Source: Streptomyces liliiviolaceus
Lineage (GTDB): Bacteria > Actinomycetota > Actinomycetes > Streptomycetales > Streptomycetaceae
DNA: 64,000 nucleotides
Assembly (NCBI RefSeq): GCF_018070025.1
Contig: NZ_JAGPYQ010000001.1
Coordinates: forward strand, 7,626,001-7,690,000
Direction: 5' to 3'
Position 1 is the first letter of the stretch; the number at the start of each line of letters is the position of its first letter. The notes under the pieces were generated by a model, which worked only from the letters and a program-made list of their open reading frames with translations, made no database searches and was not told the DNA's origin. Shown in pieces: positions 52,824 through 61,841 of the stretch. The position numbers and the translations under genes were made by a program.

Positions 52824-55450
52824 GAAGCCTGCCTTTCCGGTTGTACGGGTTCTTCTTGTACGCGTTCCGCCTGAAGGGCCTCTTCTTGTACGGCTTCTTC
52901 TTGTACGGCCTCTTCTTGTACGGGTTCCGCGGCGTCCGGGGCTTTCGGGCGGGCTGAGCCCACCCTGAGCGTGAGGACCATGGTGAGGCCCCCTCCAGGG
53001 GTGTCCTCGGCGTTCAGCGTGCCGCCCATGGCCTCGGCGAACCCCCGGGCGACCGCGAGGCCGAGGCCGACCCCGGCACCGCGCGGGGCGTCGCCGTACC
53101 GCTGGAAGGGAGCGAATATACGGTCCTTCGCCTCGTCCGGGACGCCCCGGCCCCGGTCCACGACCCGTACCTCCACCCGGTCGCCGAGCGTGCTGGCGGC
53201 GACGAGGACACGTTCGTCCTCGGGGCTGTACTTGACGGCGTTCTCGACGAGGTTGGCGACCGAGCGCTCCAGCAGGCCCGGGTCGACGGCGACCATGGGC
53301 AGCGTCTCGGGGATCTCCAGTTCGACGCTGTGCTCGGGTACGCCGCCCAGGGCCATCGGGACGACCTCGTCGAGGTCGATCTCGCGGATCAGCGGGGTGA
53401 CCGTGCCGGTCTGGAGGCGGGACATGTCGAGCAGGTTGCCCACCAGGTGGTCGAGCCGGTCGGCGCCCGCCTCGATGCCCTCAAGGAGTTCCGCCTCGTC
53501 CTCCTCGGACCAGGCCACGTCGTCCGACCTGAGGGACGACACGGCGGCCTTAATCGCGGCCAGCGGCGTCCGCAGGTCGTGGCTGACGGCGGCCAGCAGC
53601 GCCGTGCGGATGCGGTTGCCCTCGGCGAGCGTACGGGCCTGGTCGGCCTCCTGCTGGAGGCGCTTGCGGTCGAGGACGACGACGGCCTGGGCGGCGAAGG
53701 CGGCCAGCACCCGGCGGTCCTCGGCGGGCAGCACCCGGCCGGAGAGGGCCAGCGCGGTGTGGTCGCCGACGGGCATGTCCACGTGGGCGGCCTCGGGGAG
53801 CGTCGGCGGGCGCGGGCCCACGCTGCCCGCGCAGGTCCACGGGTCGACGTCGCCGGCCCGCTCCAGCAGGGCGACCGACTCCATGCCGAAGGTCTCGCGG
53901 ACCCGTTCCAGGAGGGCGTCGAGGCTGGTCTCGCCGCGCAGGACGCTGCCCGCGAGGAAGGAGAGGATCTCGGACTCGGCACGCAGCCGGGCCGCCTGAT
54001 GGGTACGGCGGGCCGCCAGGTCCACCACCGAGGCGACCGAGATGGCCACCCCGACGAAGATCACGATGGCGACGATGTTCTTGGGGTCCGAGACGGTCAG
54101 CCGGTGCAGCGGCGGGGTGAAGAAGTAGTTCAGCAGCAGGGAGCCGAAGGCCGCCGAGGCGAGGGCCGGGAGCAGTCCGCCGAGCAGGGCCGCCGCCACG
54201 GTCAGCGTCAGGAACAGCAGCATGTCGTTGGCGAGCCCGAGATCCGCGTCGGCGTTGATCAGCAGCAGCGCGAGCACCGCCGGGCCGACGACACCGGTCA
54301 GCCAGCCCGCGATGATCCGGGACCGGCCCAGGCGCGCGCCCCGAGCGACCGGCAGGCCGCGCCCCTTGCCCGCCTCGTCGTGCGTGACGATGTGCACGTC
54401 CAGGTCGGGCCCCGACTCACGGGCGACCGTGGCACCGACGCCGGGCCCGAACACGTACTGCCAGGCCTTGCGGCGGGAGGAGCCCAGCACGATCTGGCTG
54501 GCGTTGACGCCGCGGGCGAACTCAAGGAGCGCGGACGGGATGTCGTCGCCCACGACGTGGTGGAAGGTGCCGCCCAGGTCCTCGGCGAGGGTCCGCTGGA
54601 CGGCCAGTTCCTTGGGCGAGGCGGAGGTGAGGCCGTCGCTGCGGGCGATGTAGACGGCCAGTACCTCGCCGCCGGCGCCCTTCTCGGCCAGCCGGGCGGC
54701 CCGGCGGATCAGCGTACGGCCCTCGGGTCCGCCGGTGAGGCCGACGACGATGCGTTCGCGGGCCTGCCAGGTGGAGCGGATGCCGTGCTCGCCCCGGTAC
54801 TGCTGGAGGTACTCGTCGACGCGGTCGGCGACCCAGAGGAGGGCCAGCTCGCGCAGCGCGGTGAGGTTTCCGGGGCGGAAGTAGTTGGACAGGGCCGCGT
54901 CGACCTTGTCCGGCTTGTAGATGTTGCCGTGCGCCATCCGGCGGCGGAGCGCCTGGGGCGACATGTCGACCAGCTCGATCTGGTCGGCCCGCCGCACCAC
55001 CTCGTCCGGCAGGGTCTCGCGCTGGCGTACGCCCGTTATCGACTCCACGACGTCACCCAGCGATTCGAGGTGCTGGATGTTGACCGTCGAGACGACGTCG
55101 ATGCCGGCGGCGAGCAGTTCCTCGACGTCCTGCCAGCGCTTGGTGTTGCGGGAGCCGGGCACATTGGTGTGCGCCAGTTCGTCCACCAGGGCGACGGCGG
55201 GGGCGCGCTCCAGGACCGCGTCGACGTCCATCTCGGTGAAGGCGGCGTCGCGGTGGACGAGCTCCCTGCGGGGGATCTGCTCAAGACCGTGGAGCATCAC
55301 CTCCGTGCGCGGCCGGTCGTGGTGCTCCACGAAGGCCACCACGCAGTCCGCGCCCCGCTCGACCCGGCGGTGCGCCTCGGACAACATCGCGTACGTCTTG
55401 CCGACGCCGGGTGCCGCACCGAGGTAGATCCGAAGCTTGCCGCGTCCCAT
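52820..55450 (-). CDS. kdpD: KdpD, turgor/K+-sensing histidine kinase
   Basis: An 876-aa sensor with the standard order: KdpD domain with Walker A GAAPGVGKT (residues 11-19), universal stress protein-like domain (about 250-370), four transmembrane segments (about 400-500), GAF region, HisKA with AVSHDLRTPLAAIKAAV and an HATPase domain. ATG 55450 (MGRGKLRIY) was chosen because the conserved domain begins there. The tail contains a QEEAV-type pentapeptide repeat encoded by tandem DNA repeats at about 52845-52930, likely expansion-prone. Overlaps kdpE by four bases. Confidence 0.92.
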   Translation of the reverse strand: MGRGKLRIYLGAAPGVGKTYAMLSEAHRRVERGADCVVAFVEHHDRPRTEVMLHGLEQIPRRELVHRDAAFTEMDVDAVLERAPAVALVDELAHTNVPGSRNTKRWQDVEELLAAGIDVVSTVNIQHLESLGDVVESITGVRQRETLPDEVVRRADQIELVDMSPQALRRRMAHGNIYKPDKVDAALSNYFRPGNLTALRELALLWVADRVDEYLQQYRGEHGIRSTWQARERIVVGLTGGPEGRTLIRRAARLAEKGAGGEVLAVYIARSDGLTSASPKELAVQRTLAEDLGGTFHHVVGDDIPSALLEFARGVNASQIVLGSSRRKAWQYVFGPGVGATVARESGPDLDVHIVTHDEAGKGRGLPVARGARLGRSRIIAGWLTGVVGPAVLALLLINADADLGLANDMLLFLTLTVAAALLGGLLPALASAAFGSLLLNYFFTPPLHRLTVSDPKNIVAIVIFVGVAISVASVVDLAARRTHQAARLRAESEILSFLAGSVLRGETSLDALLERVRETFGMESVALLERAGDVDPWTCAGSVGPRPPTLPEAAHVDMPVGDHTALALSGRVLPAEDRRVLAAFAAQAVVVLDRKRLQQEADQARTLAEGNRIRTALLAAVSHDLRTPLAAIKAAVSSLRSDDVAWSEEDEAELLEGIEAGADRLDHLVGNLLDMSRLQTGTVTPLIREIDLDEVVPMALGGVPEHSVELEIPETLPMVAVDPGLLERSVANLVENAVKYSPEDERVLVAASTLGDRVEVRVVDRGRGVPDEAKDRIFAPFQRYGDAPRGAGVGLGLAVARGFAEAMGGTLNAEDTPGGGLTMVLTLRVGSARPKAPDAAEPVQEEAVQEEAVQEEALQAERVQEEPVQPERQAS
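52845..52930 (-). repeat. kdpD: Short tandem repeats in the kdpD 3' end
   Basis: Imperfect units containing CTTCTTGTACGG recur four to five times in frame and encode repeated VQEEA segments at the KdpD C-terminus. Multiples of three allow length change without loss of frame. Confidence 0.75.
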
Positions 55451-55570
55451 GGCCTCATTGTCTTCCCAAACACACTGCGTGGCTGGATAGACCATACGAC
55501 CGACGATCCGGACAAACGAGACAGCAGGCATGGACAGGGATGACCTTGACACAACCCTGACGCGCACGGA

Positions 55571-55641
55571 CCTTCAGGGGCGCGGGGAACGGCGCAGTCT
55601 TTTGCCTTCAGGGGCGCGGGGAACGGCGCGACCAGCCCCCA
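55571..55641. repeat. Two tandem copies of a dispersed Streptomyces GC-rich element
   Basis: TTCAGGGGCGCGGGGAACGG occurs at 55571 and again at 55605, the second followed by CGCGACCAGCCCCCACC. This sequence resembles a short element I recognise from many Streptomyces intergenic regions. It separates kdpD from the ABC ATPase gene. Confidence 0.7.
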
Positions 55642-55706
55642 CCGGACCCGCGGACGAATCCCAGGGACCAGCCCCCACCCCCCTCCCCCCCCAAGCGGCC
55701 AGCACC

Positions 55707-56417
55707 TCAGTGCACGACGATCTCCCCGTCACTCAGCTCCAGAACCCGATCGGCCAGATCCAGGAGCGCCGCGTCATGCGTAGCCACCAGCGCGGTGACC
55801 CGCTCACTGCGCACCACCGCCCGCAACAGTTCCATCACCCCGATCCCGGTCTCGGCATCGAGCTGCCCGGTCGGCTCGTCGGCGATGAGAAGCGCGGGAT
55901 TGTTGGCGAGCGCGCGAGCGATGGCGACCCGCTGCTGCTGCCCTCCGGACAGCTCCCCCGGCCGCTGCGCCGCATGGTCGGCGAGCCCGACCAGCGAGAG
56001 CAGCAGCTCGACGCGCTCCTCGCGCTCACGCGGATCGGCCCGGCGCAGCCGCATGGGCACGCCCACGTTCTCGGCGGCCGTCAGGATCGGGATCAGCCCG
56101 AAGGACTGGAAGACGAAGCCGATACGGTCCCGGCGCAGTTCGAGGAGCCCGTTCTCGCCGAGTCCGGAGAGGTCGAGCCCGTCGACCGTGATCCGCCCCC
56201 CGTCCGGCTCGTCGAGCCCGCCGACGAGATTCAGCAGGGTGGTCTTGCCCGACCCCGAACGCCCCTTGAGCGCGACGAGTTCCCCGCGCGGTATGTCGAA
56301 CGACACCCCGCGCAGGGCGTGCACGGCGGTGGCGCCGCTCCCGTACGAGCGGCGGACGTCCTCCACCCGCACCATCGTGTCGGTGGCGACCGTGTCCGTG
56401 ACGACCTGAGTGCTCAT
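55707..56417 (-). CDS. ABC transporter ATP-binding protein (MacB/LolD-like)
   Basis: A 236-aa ATPase with Walker A GRSGSGKT, Q-loop FVFQSFGLIP, signature LSGGQQQRVAIARAL, Walker B LLIADEPTGQLD and the switch histidine in VATHDAALL. It fits the MacB/LolD/FtsE group that pairs with FtsX-like permeases, but no permease gene is adjacent, so its partner is elsewhere. ATG 56417 has GGGAGGGG upstream. A much longer frame through here merges two genes and is an artefact. Confidence 0.88.
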   Translation of the reverse strand: MSTQVVTDTVATDTMVRVEDVRRSYGSGATAVHALRGVSFDIPRGELVALKGRSGSGKTTLLNLVGGLDEPDGGRITVDGLDLSGLGENGLLELRRDRIGFVFQSFGLIPILTAAENVGVPMRLRRADPREREERVELLLSLVGLADHAAQRPGELSGGQQQRVAIARALANNPALLIADEPTGQLDAETGIGVMELLRAVVRSERVTALVATHDAALLDLADRVLELSDGEIVVH

Positions 56418-56476
56418 GCCCCTCCCCCGTGGACCGGGCGCCAGTATCACCGTCCGGCGCCCGGACCTGCAACGGT

Positions 56477-57721
56477 TCAGCTCGGGTTGTCGCCGTGCGT
56501 GAGCGTCTCCCAGGCGACGAACAGGTTGTTGCTGCCCGCCGGACGGTTCTGCGCCGTCAGCCGCTCGGTGTTGCTCATGGCGATGCCGAGACGGTTGTGC
56601 AGGGCGTTGTAGCCGACCTCGGTGACCGGTCCGAGCCCGAGGTTCAGCGACCCGCCGCACAGCCAGCTCGGGGCCGCCTCGCCGAGCTGGTACTTCGCCT
56701 GGAAGCCGAGCGCGTGCCGCAGCCGCTCGCCGACGTCGGTGCCGTACAGATCCTGGCCCTGGATGCGGCTGGTCTCGGCGATGTGCGCGATCGCGGAGAT
56801 GCCGTACCCGGTGTGCGTGAAGTCGCGGCAGGTCTCCTGGGTGACCCCGTTGACGAAGGTGGACTGCCCCTGCCAGTAGTTGACGATCTTCTGGGTGGTG
56901 TCGAGATTCTGGCTCGGCACGGTCTTCGGCAGGGCGCCGTCGGAGGCTATGTAGACGTAGGCGGCCGTGCGCGTGCGGAACTTGGCCATGGCCTTGTCGT
57001 ACGAGGCCTTGTCCTCCAGGAAGACGGAGATGCCGACGGCGGCCTCCATCATCGACAGCTCCCAGTTGCCGTTGGAGTTCGAGCCGTTGATGACCTTGGG
57101 CAGATAGACGTCGCGCAGCATCGTCGAGAAGCGCCCGGAGTTCGCCCAGCCGCCGTCGTACGTGTACTTGATGATCTCGGCGGCCTTGGGCCAGGACGAG
57201 CCGGCCCAGCCGGTCTGCAGCGGCGCGTTGCTGTTGGTGTGGTCCCTGATGGTCGCGGACCAGGCGTCCATCAGCTCGATCGCCTTCTTCGCGTACCGGG
57301 CGTCGCGCGTGACGTACCAGGCGAGCGCCTGGGTGTACGCGGCGATCGCGTCCTCGCGCTCGTCGGTGCAGCCGTAGTTGGGGTTCGAGTACGAGCCGCA
57401 CTCCACGACCGCGCGGGGCTTGGCGGTGCGCGTGAGCGAGCCGTACTTGCTCGCCATCATCTGGTCGTACGCGCCCTTCCAGGGCTGCGCACCCGCGTTG
57501 ACCTGCTGTCGGGCGAAGTCCAACTGGCCGCGGGAGACGGTGACTCCGGGGTGCGCGAAGGTCGCGGGGGCGGCCTCGGCGCGCTCGGCGGCGGGCCAGG
57601 CGAGGGCGCCGGCCAGCAGGGCGGTGACGGTGGCGAGGAGCGCGAAGCGGGAGGCTCCGCGGTGACGGGCGGGGCGTGCCGTGCGGGAGGAACGTGGAGG
57701 GACCGGAGCGGTCGGCTTCAT
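56477..57721 (-). CDS. Secreted alginate-lyase-family protein
   Basis: A 414-aa protein with a twin-region signal peptide: basic start, hydrophobic FALLATVTALLAGALAW, then an AEA-A cleavage site near residue 50. The mature part resembles the alginate lyase (PL5-like) alpha/alpha-toroid family, with helical motifs YTQALAWYVTRDARYAKKAIELMDAWS, NSNGNWELSMMEAAVGISVFLED and a late CRDFTHTGYGISAIAHIAE. Substrate cannot be inferred. ATG 57721 (MKPTAPV) starts the signal peptide; the frame extends upstream without signal features. Confidence 0.8.
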   Translation of the reverse strand: MKPTAPVPPRSSRTARPARHRGASRFALLATVTALLAGALAWPAAERAEAAPATFAHPGVTVSRGQLDFARQQVNAGAQPWKGAYDQMMASKYGSLTRTAKPRAVVECGSYSNPNYGCTDEREDAIAAYTQALAWYVTRDARYAKKAIELMDAWSATIRDHTNSNAPLQTGWAGSSWPKAAEIIKYTYDGGWANSGRFSTMLRDVYLPKVINGSNSNGNWELSMMEAAVGISVFLEDKASYDKAMAKFRTRTAAYVYIASDGALPKTVPSQNLDTTQKIVNYWQGQSTFVNGVTQETCRDFTHTGYGISAIAHIAETSRIQGQDLYGTDVGERLRHALGFQAKYQLGEAAPSWLCGGSLNLGLGPVTEVGYNALHNRLGIAMSNTERLTAQNRPAGSNNLFVAWETLTHGDNPS

Positions 57722-57900
57722 GGGGGGGCCATCCGTTCTCGTATGTGAACACGGAATGCCTTTATGAACACAGGCGTTGGCCGGGACCATAGGTACAGAC
57801 CATGTCCGCGTCAAGAGAAACGGCGGGCACCGACAGCGGGCCGGCACCCGACCACCCCCCGACTACCCCCGACCGCCCGGCGGACCGCTCACCGGACCGC

Positions 57901-58791
57901 TCAAGCCTTGACGGTGAACCCGTGCTGCCGGCCGAGCTTCTTGAGGGTGGTCTGCCCCGGGATGCCGTTCGCCTCCGCGCCACTGAAGCCGTAGCGGCGC
58001 TGGAGGGCCGCGTACGCCTCGACGGTCCTGCTGCCGAAGGAGCCGTCCGCCCACTGTGCGGGCAGCAACCCCTCGGCCACCAACGCCTTCTCGACAACCA
58101 GGACGTCGGATTTGTGCGTCTTGCCGCCCTGCGGCAGCCCCGGGTCACGGCGCGCGGCGGCGACCAGATTGCTGAGGTCGACGACGGGCCCGGTCGGCGC
58201 GCCACCGCTGTCCGGCTTCTGCACCGGAGCCGCTTCGAAGAGGGCGGACCTGTCGATGTTCCCCGGGTCCCAGTGGTCGTTGCCCGGGATGTTCGCGTGG
58301 CCGTAGTGGCCGCCCTTGCTCATCCAGACCGAGCGGGGGCGGTTGGTGGCGTCGGCGGCCGAGGTCGCGAGGCGCCCGGCCGGGAAGGTGTCCGGGATCT
58401 TCCAGGAGCGGATCGCGGCCATCATGGCCCGGTAGTTCGGGCCCGGCTCCCAGGTCTTGGTGAACGGCTTGGCGGCCCGCCCCAGCACCTCGATCTGGAT
58501 GCAGACCTTTCCGACGCGATTGGTCCTCGTCGAACCGTCGTTGAGCAGTGCGCGGGCGCTGTGGTTCAGCGGGCCGAACTGTCCGAGGCGGTCGGTCGTC
58601 GGGTCATAGAGCAGGTGCGGCTCGGCGGTCTTGCGGATCAGATGCGCCGCCACGGCCTTGAAGGCGTCGTCGCCCGTGCCGCTCTCCGTGGTGTGCCAGA
58701 CGACACGGCCCGGAACCGACGGAAGATCCATCGCGCCTCCGATGCTCCCGTCGCCCAGGCGCTGTGCCTTCTCGATCCAGTTCGTACCCAC
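57901..58791 (-). CDS. Amidase-like protein with C-terminal peptidoglycan-binding domain
   Basis: A 296-aa protein. Residues 1-190 resemble a zinc-dependent N-acetylmuramoyl-L-alanine amidase fold (VVWHTTESG with His, later GGHYGHANIPGNDHWDPGNID with His and Asp), and residues 225-290 are a helical PG_binding_1 domain. No signal peptide is seen, so it may be phage-endolysin derived or exported otherwise. I chose GTG 58791 (VGTNWIEK) because GGGGGA lies six bases upstream; ATG 58815 is an alternative without such a site. Confidence 0.75.
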   Translation of the reverse strand: MGTNWIEKAQRLGDGSIGGAMDLPSVPGRVVWHTTESGTGDDAFKAVAAHLIRKTAEPHLLYDPTTDRLGQFGPLNHSARALLNDGSTRTNRVGKVCIQIEVLGRAAKPFTKTWEPGPNYRAMMAAIRSWKIPDTFPAGRLATSAADATNRPRSVWMSKGGHYGHANIPGNDHWDPGNIDRSALFEAAPVQKPDSGGAPTGPVVDLSNLVAAARRDPGLPQGGKTHKSDVLVVEKALVAEGLLPAQWADGSFGSRTVEAYAALQRRYGFSGAEANGIPGQTTLKKLGRQHGFTVKA

Positions 58792-59245
58792 TTCGCATCC
58801 CCCATGGATTCGCATGATCGGCAAGTCGGGTGTGGGTCAAGGGAGTTGCGAGCCCCACCCTCCTTCGTCATGCCCAGGGTGACGCAGCGTAGCCACATCC
58901 GGGTTGCGACTCGGGGTCTTCTTCACTCATTTGGCCCACACGCAGCCCCTCGAAAGACATCAATGTCCAGACATGAATGAGGGAGGACCGGCAGTGAAGA
59001 GCGCTCCCCGGCCACCATTCCCACCGCTCCGACCACCCTCGCCGCGCCCACCACCCCCCTCACCCCGCCCCGGCCCGTTCGCCGGCGCCCATGCCCCGTC
59101 CGCCGCCCCGCACACCCGTGTCGACCTGCGGTTCACGACCCCTAGGGCATCGCCCGGGCGCAGGAGCGGCACACGACGACGGGCCGCACCCCCCGAAGGG
59201 AATGCGGCCCGTCGCACACGTACGGGTACGCGGCCGTCGAGGCGC
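58792..59245. other. Intergenic gap with terminator hairpin
   Basis: About 450 bp without a recognisable gene. It contains the upstream region of the amidase-like gene and, near its right end, a strong hairpin at 59178-59213. A proline-rich open frame near 59000 has atypical composition and no support. Confidence 0.5.
59178..59213. terminator. Terminator hairpin downstream of the DUF3710 operon
   Basis: An 11-bp stem (GACGGGCCGCA with TGCGGCCCGTC) around a loop that itself can pair C- and G-runs. It lies 33 bp past the stop of the DUF3710 gene on the minus strand. Confidence 0.75.
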
Positions 59246-60004
59246 CTAGCGGACCTCGGTGATCTCCGGTCCGCGCTGCAACTGCCCCATGCCGCCGGAG
59301 AAACGGGACCCGGCCTGCTCCTCCTGCTGAACACCCTCAGCGACCATCTGCGCGTCGTCCGGCAGCTTCAGCACGATCGGGTCGCGCGGGGCCATCGGGC
59401 CCTCACCGCGGACCACCACGGTGTCCCGGAAGATCTGCTCCAGCAGACCGGCGGCCTGCGGCTGCACCGCGCCCTGCCCGGAGATCACTCCGCGCAGGAA
59501 CCAGCGGGGACCGTCCACACCGATGAACCGGACGACCTGGAAGCCGCCCGTGCCGTCCGGCAGCTGCACCGGCACCTGCGCGCGCAGCTCCCAGCCCAGC
59601 GGCCCCTCGACCTCGTCGATGACACCGCCCTGCTGGGTGATGCCGGTGGCGATCTCCTCGCGCACCTCGCCCCAGATGCCCTCGCGCTTGGGAGCGGCGA
59701 AGGCCTGCAGCTGGACGGCGCTGTCCTTGAGCACCACGGTGGCCGCGACGATCGCGTCGCCCGCGACCTCCACCCGGAGCTCCATGCCGTCGACCCCGGG
59801 CACGAAAAGACCGCCCAGGTCGACCCGGCCGTCGGCCGGATCGCGCACCTCGGTGCTGTCCCAGGGACCGTCGGGGCGCGGCTCCGGTTCGAGCCTCACG
59901 CGCTCGCGCTCCGCCCCGTCCGCCTCAGTGCCGACTCCGTCGACCTGCTCGGCCTCGCCCGCCGCGTCCTCGGCGGCACTGCCCTTCTTGCGACGTCCGA
60001 ACAC
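59246..60004 (-). CDS. DUF3710 family protein
   Basis: A 252-aa actinobacterial protein of unknown function. It starts VFGRRKKGS, has an acidic linker, then the conserved block GPWDSTEV, VDLGGLFVPGVDGMELRVE and WFLRGVISGQGA of DUF3710. GTG 60004 has GGAAGGA upstream and lies one base after the dut stop. It is regularly found beside dut in actinobacteria. Confidence 0.85.
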   Translation of the reverse strand: MFGRRKKGSAAEDAAGEAEQVDGVGTEADGAERERVRLEPEPRPDGPWDSTEVRDPADGRVDLGGLFVPGVDGMELRVEVAGDAIVAATVVLKDSAVQLQAFAAPKREGIWGEVREEIATGITQQGGVIDEVEGPLGWELRAQVPVQLPDGTGGFQVVRFIGVDGPRWFLRGVISGQGAVQPQAAGLLEQIFRDTVVVRGEGPMAPRDPIVLKLPDDAQMVAEGVQQEEQAGSRFSGGMGQLQRGPEITEVR

Positions 60005-60005
60005 G

Positions 60006-60527
60006 TCACTGTCCTTCCCGGTCGGATACGACCGAAGCGTATCGATTCCCACCCGTTGTGCCGCCCACCGCGGAATGCCCGCCGGTGGACCCGAAGCCCC
60101 CTGCGGCCCGCGCCGAGTCGGGAAGCTCCGCGACTTCCTGGAAGCTCACCTTCTCGACCTGCTGGACGACCAGTTGGGCAATCCGGTCGAAGCGCTCGAA
60201 CCGCACGGACTCGCGCGGGTCGAGATTCACCACGATCACCTTGATCTCCCCACGGTACCCGGCATCAACCGTCCCCGGGGCATTCACGAGAGCGACACCG
60301 CAGCGGGCGGCCAGCCCCGAACGAGGGTGCACGAAGGCCGCGTACCCCTCGGGGAGCGCGATGCACACCCCGGTGGGGAGCACGGCGCGTTCGCCGGGCT
60401 CCAGCACCCGGCTCTCGGTGGTCCGCAGGTCCGCGCCGGCGTCGCCGGGATGCGCGTAGTGCGGAAGCGGTACGTCCGGGTCGACGCGCTTGATCAGCAC
60501 GCCCACCGGGGCCTGGGCGGGGGTCAC
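60006..60527 (-). CDS. dut: dUTP diphosphatase
   Basis: Hydrolyses dUTP to dUMP and pyrophosphate, keeping uracil out of DNA and feeding thymidylate synthesis. All five trimeric dUTPase motifs are present: AGADLRT, PRSGLA, GTVDAGYRGEI, RIAQLVVQ and the C-terminal RAAGGFGSTGGH. 173 aa. GTG start overlaps the thioesterase stop (GTGA) and has GAGGTGA upstream. Confidence 0.95.
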   Translation of the reverse strand: MTPAQAPVGVLIKRVDPDVPLPHYAHPGDAGADLRTTESRVLEPGERAVLPTGVCIALPEGYAAFVHPRSGLAARCGVALVNAPGTVDAGYRGEIKVIVVNLDPRESVRFERFDRIAQLVVQQVEKVSFQEVAELPDSARAAGGFGSTGGHSAVGGTTGGNRYASVVSDREGQ

Positions 60528-61108
60528 GGGTTCACCTCGAAAGCACGGGCACGACGGACCTGGTCGGGGTCGTCCATGGCCGCCCGGATCTCCTCCGGCC
60601 GGCCGTTGTCGACGAAGTGGTCGACCTTCACCTCGATGAAGAGAGCGTCCGCGCGGACGGCGACGGGCCCCTCGGGGCCGCCGATCCGTCCCGTGGCGGA
60701 CGAGTAGATCTTGCGTCCGGCCACCGCGGTGACCTCGGCCTCCAGATACAGCACGGTGCCCACGGGCACGGGCCGTACGAAGTCGGTCTCCAGGCGGCCG
60801 GTGACGGCGATGGTGCGCAGCAGCCAGTTCAGCGAGCCGAGGGTCTCGTCGAGGGCGCTGGCGAGGACGCCGCCGTGGGCGAGGCCCGGAGCACCCTGGT
60901 GCGCGCTCTGCACGGTGAACTCGGCGGTGATCCGCACGCCGTCGCCCGCGCGGGCCTCAAGGTGCAGTCCGTGCGGCTGTCCGCCGCCGCAGCCGAAGCA
61001 CTGGTCGTAGTGCGCACCGAGGAGCTCGCCCGGGGCGGGCGCGTCGGGATGGCGCACCGGCGCCACGGCGTCGGCCGGGGGCCGCAGGGCCGAAGATGTA
61101 CCACTCAC
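60524..61108 (-). CDS. PaaI-family hotdog thioesterase
   Basis: A 194-aa single-domain hotdog protein. The core GAPGLAHGGVLASALDETLGSL carries the HGG motif of PaaI/4HBT enzymes. An N-terminal cysteine-containing CFGCG precedes it. GTG 61108 (VSGTSSALRPP) was chosen since upstream codons overlap the divergent DUF3093 promoter. The acyl-CoA substrate is unknown. First gene of the thioesterase-dut-DUF3710 operon. Confidence 0.82.
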   Translation of the reverse strand: MSGTSSALRPPADAVAPVRHPDAPAPGELLGAHYDQCFGCGGGQPHGLHLEARAGDGVRITAEFTVQSAHQGAPGLAHGGVLASALDETLGSLNWLLRTIAVTGRLETDFVRPVPVGTVLYLEAEVTAVAGRKIYSSATGRIGGPEGPVAVRADALFIEVKVDHFVDNGRPEEIRAAMDDPDQVRRARAFEVNP

Positions 61109-61166
61109 AGGCGCAGACCTTACCTCCGCGTCAGCGGCCCGTACGCACCGTGGCAGGCTTGGCGGT

Positions 61167-61628
61167 ATGCAGCCCTCCGCCTCGCCGTACGAAGAACGTC
61201 TGACCGCGCCCCGATCCTGGTGGTTCGTCTGCCTGCTGGTGGGCGTCTCGATGGCGCTGATCCTGCTCCCCTTCGGCACGCTGCCCCTGCTGGGCGGGCT
61301 CGTCGGCGGCACGGCGGTGTCGGCGGTGGTGGCCAGTTCGTACGGCTCCGCGCGGATCCGTGTGGTGGGCGGCGCGCTGATCGCCGGGGAGGCCAGGATC
61401 CCGGTCTCCGCTCTGGGCGAGGCACAGGTCCTCGACCCCGAAGAGGCCCGCGCCTGGCGGTCGTTCAAGGCCGACGCGCGCGCCCACATGCTGTTGCGGG
61501 CGTACATCCCGACGGCTCTGCGCGTGGACATCACGGACCCGGCGGACCCGACTCCGTACGTCTATCTGTCGACCCGTGACCCGGAGCGTCTGGCGGCGGC
61601 CCTGGAGGCCGCGCGCACGGCCGCGTAG
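61167..61628 (+). CDS. DUF3093 family membrane protein
   Basis: A 153-aa protein with two hydrophobic segments (about 20-60) and a cytosolic domain with EARIPVSALGEAQVL and DPTPYVYLSTRDPERLAAAL, typical of DUF3093. Function is unknown. It is divergent from the thioesterase gene with a gap of only 58 bp. Confidence 0.85.
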   Translation: MQPSASPYEERLTAPRSWWFVCLLVGVSMALILLPFGTLPLLGGLVGGTAVSAVVASSYGSARIRVVGGALIAGEARIPVSALGEAQVLDPEEARAWRSFKADARAHMLLRAYIPTALRVDITDPADPTPYVYLSTRDPERLAAALEAARTAA

Positions 61629-61733
61629 ACGGGCGGCGACCGCGGCCGGACCGCACCGGGACGGTCCCGGTGTCCACCACGTCGTCCGGCCCGGGGTCCG
61701 ACCCGGATCCGCGCCCGAGCCCGAAACCGAACA

Positions 61734-61765
61734 AGTTTCCGTACGCGTACCCGTACGGAAACTTT
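61734..61765. terminator. Terminator after DUF3093
   Basis: A perfect 13-bp stem (61734-61746 with 61753-61765), six-base loop, followed by a short T-run. It serves the DUF3093 gene and, in reverse, the convergent gene. Confidence 0.85.
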
Positions 61766-61841
61766 TCCTTCGGGCGGTCAGAACTTTGCCCGCCGCGAGA
61801 GGCCGAGGGCCAGAAGCCGGTGACCGGCGGCCCGTGCGGGG

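Noticed and set aside
53330..55543. A 737-codon plus-strand frame opposite kdpD
   Set aside because: It is a complementary-strand shadow; kdpD has full domain support.
55707..57752. A single 681-codon frame joining the ABC ATPase with upstream sequence
   Set aside because: The part beyond 56417 is the antiphase shadow of the alginate-lyase-like gene; the ATPase has its own ATG with a strong ribosome-binding site.
57901..58791. A prophage remnant indicated by the endolysin-like amidase
   Set aside because: No other phage structural, replication or lysis genes are nearby, and the flanks are core genes.
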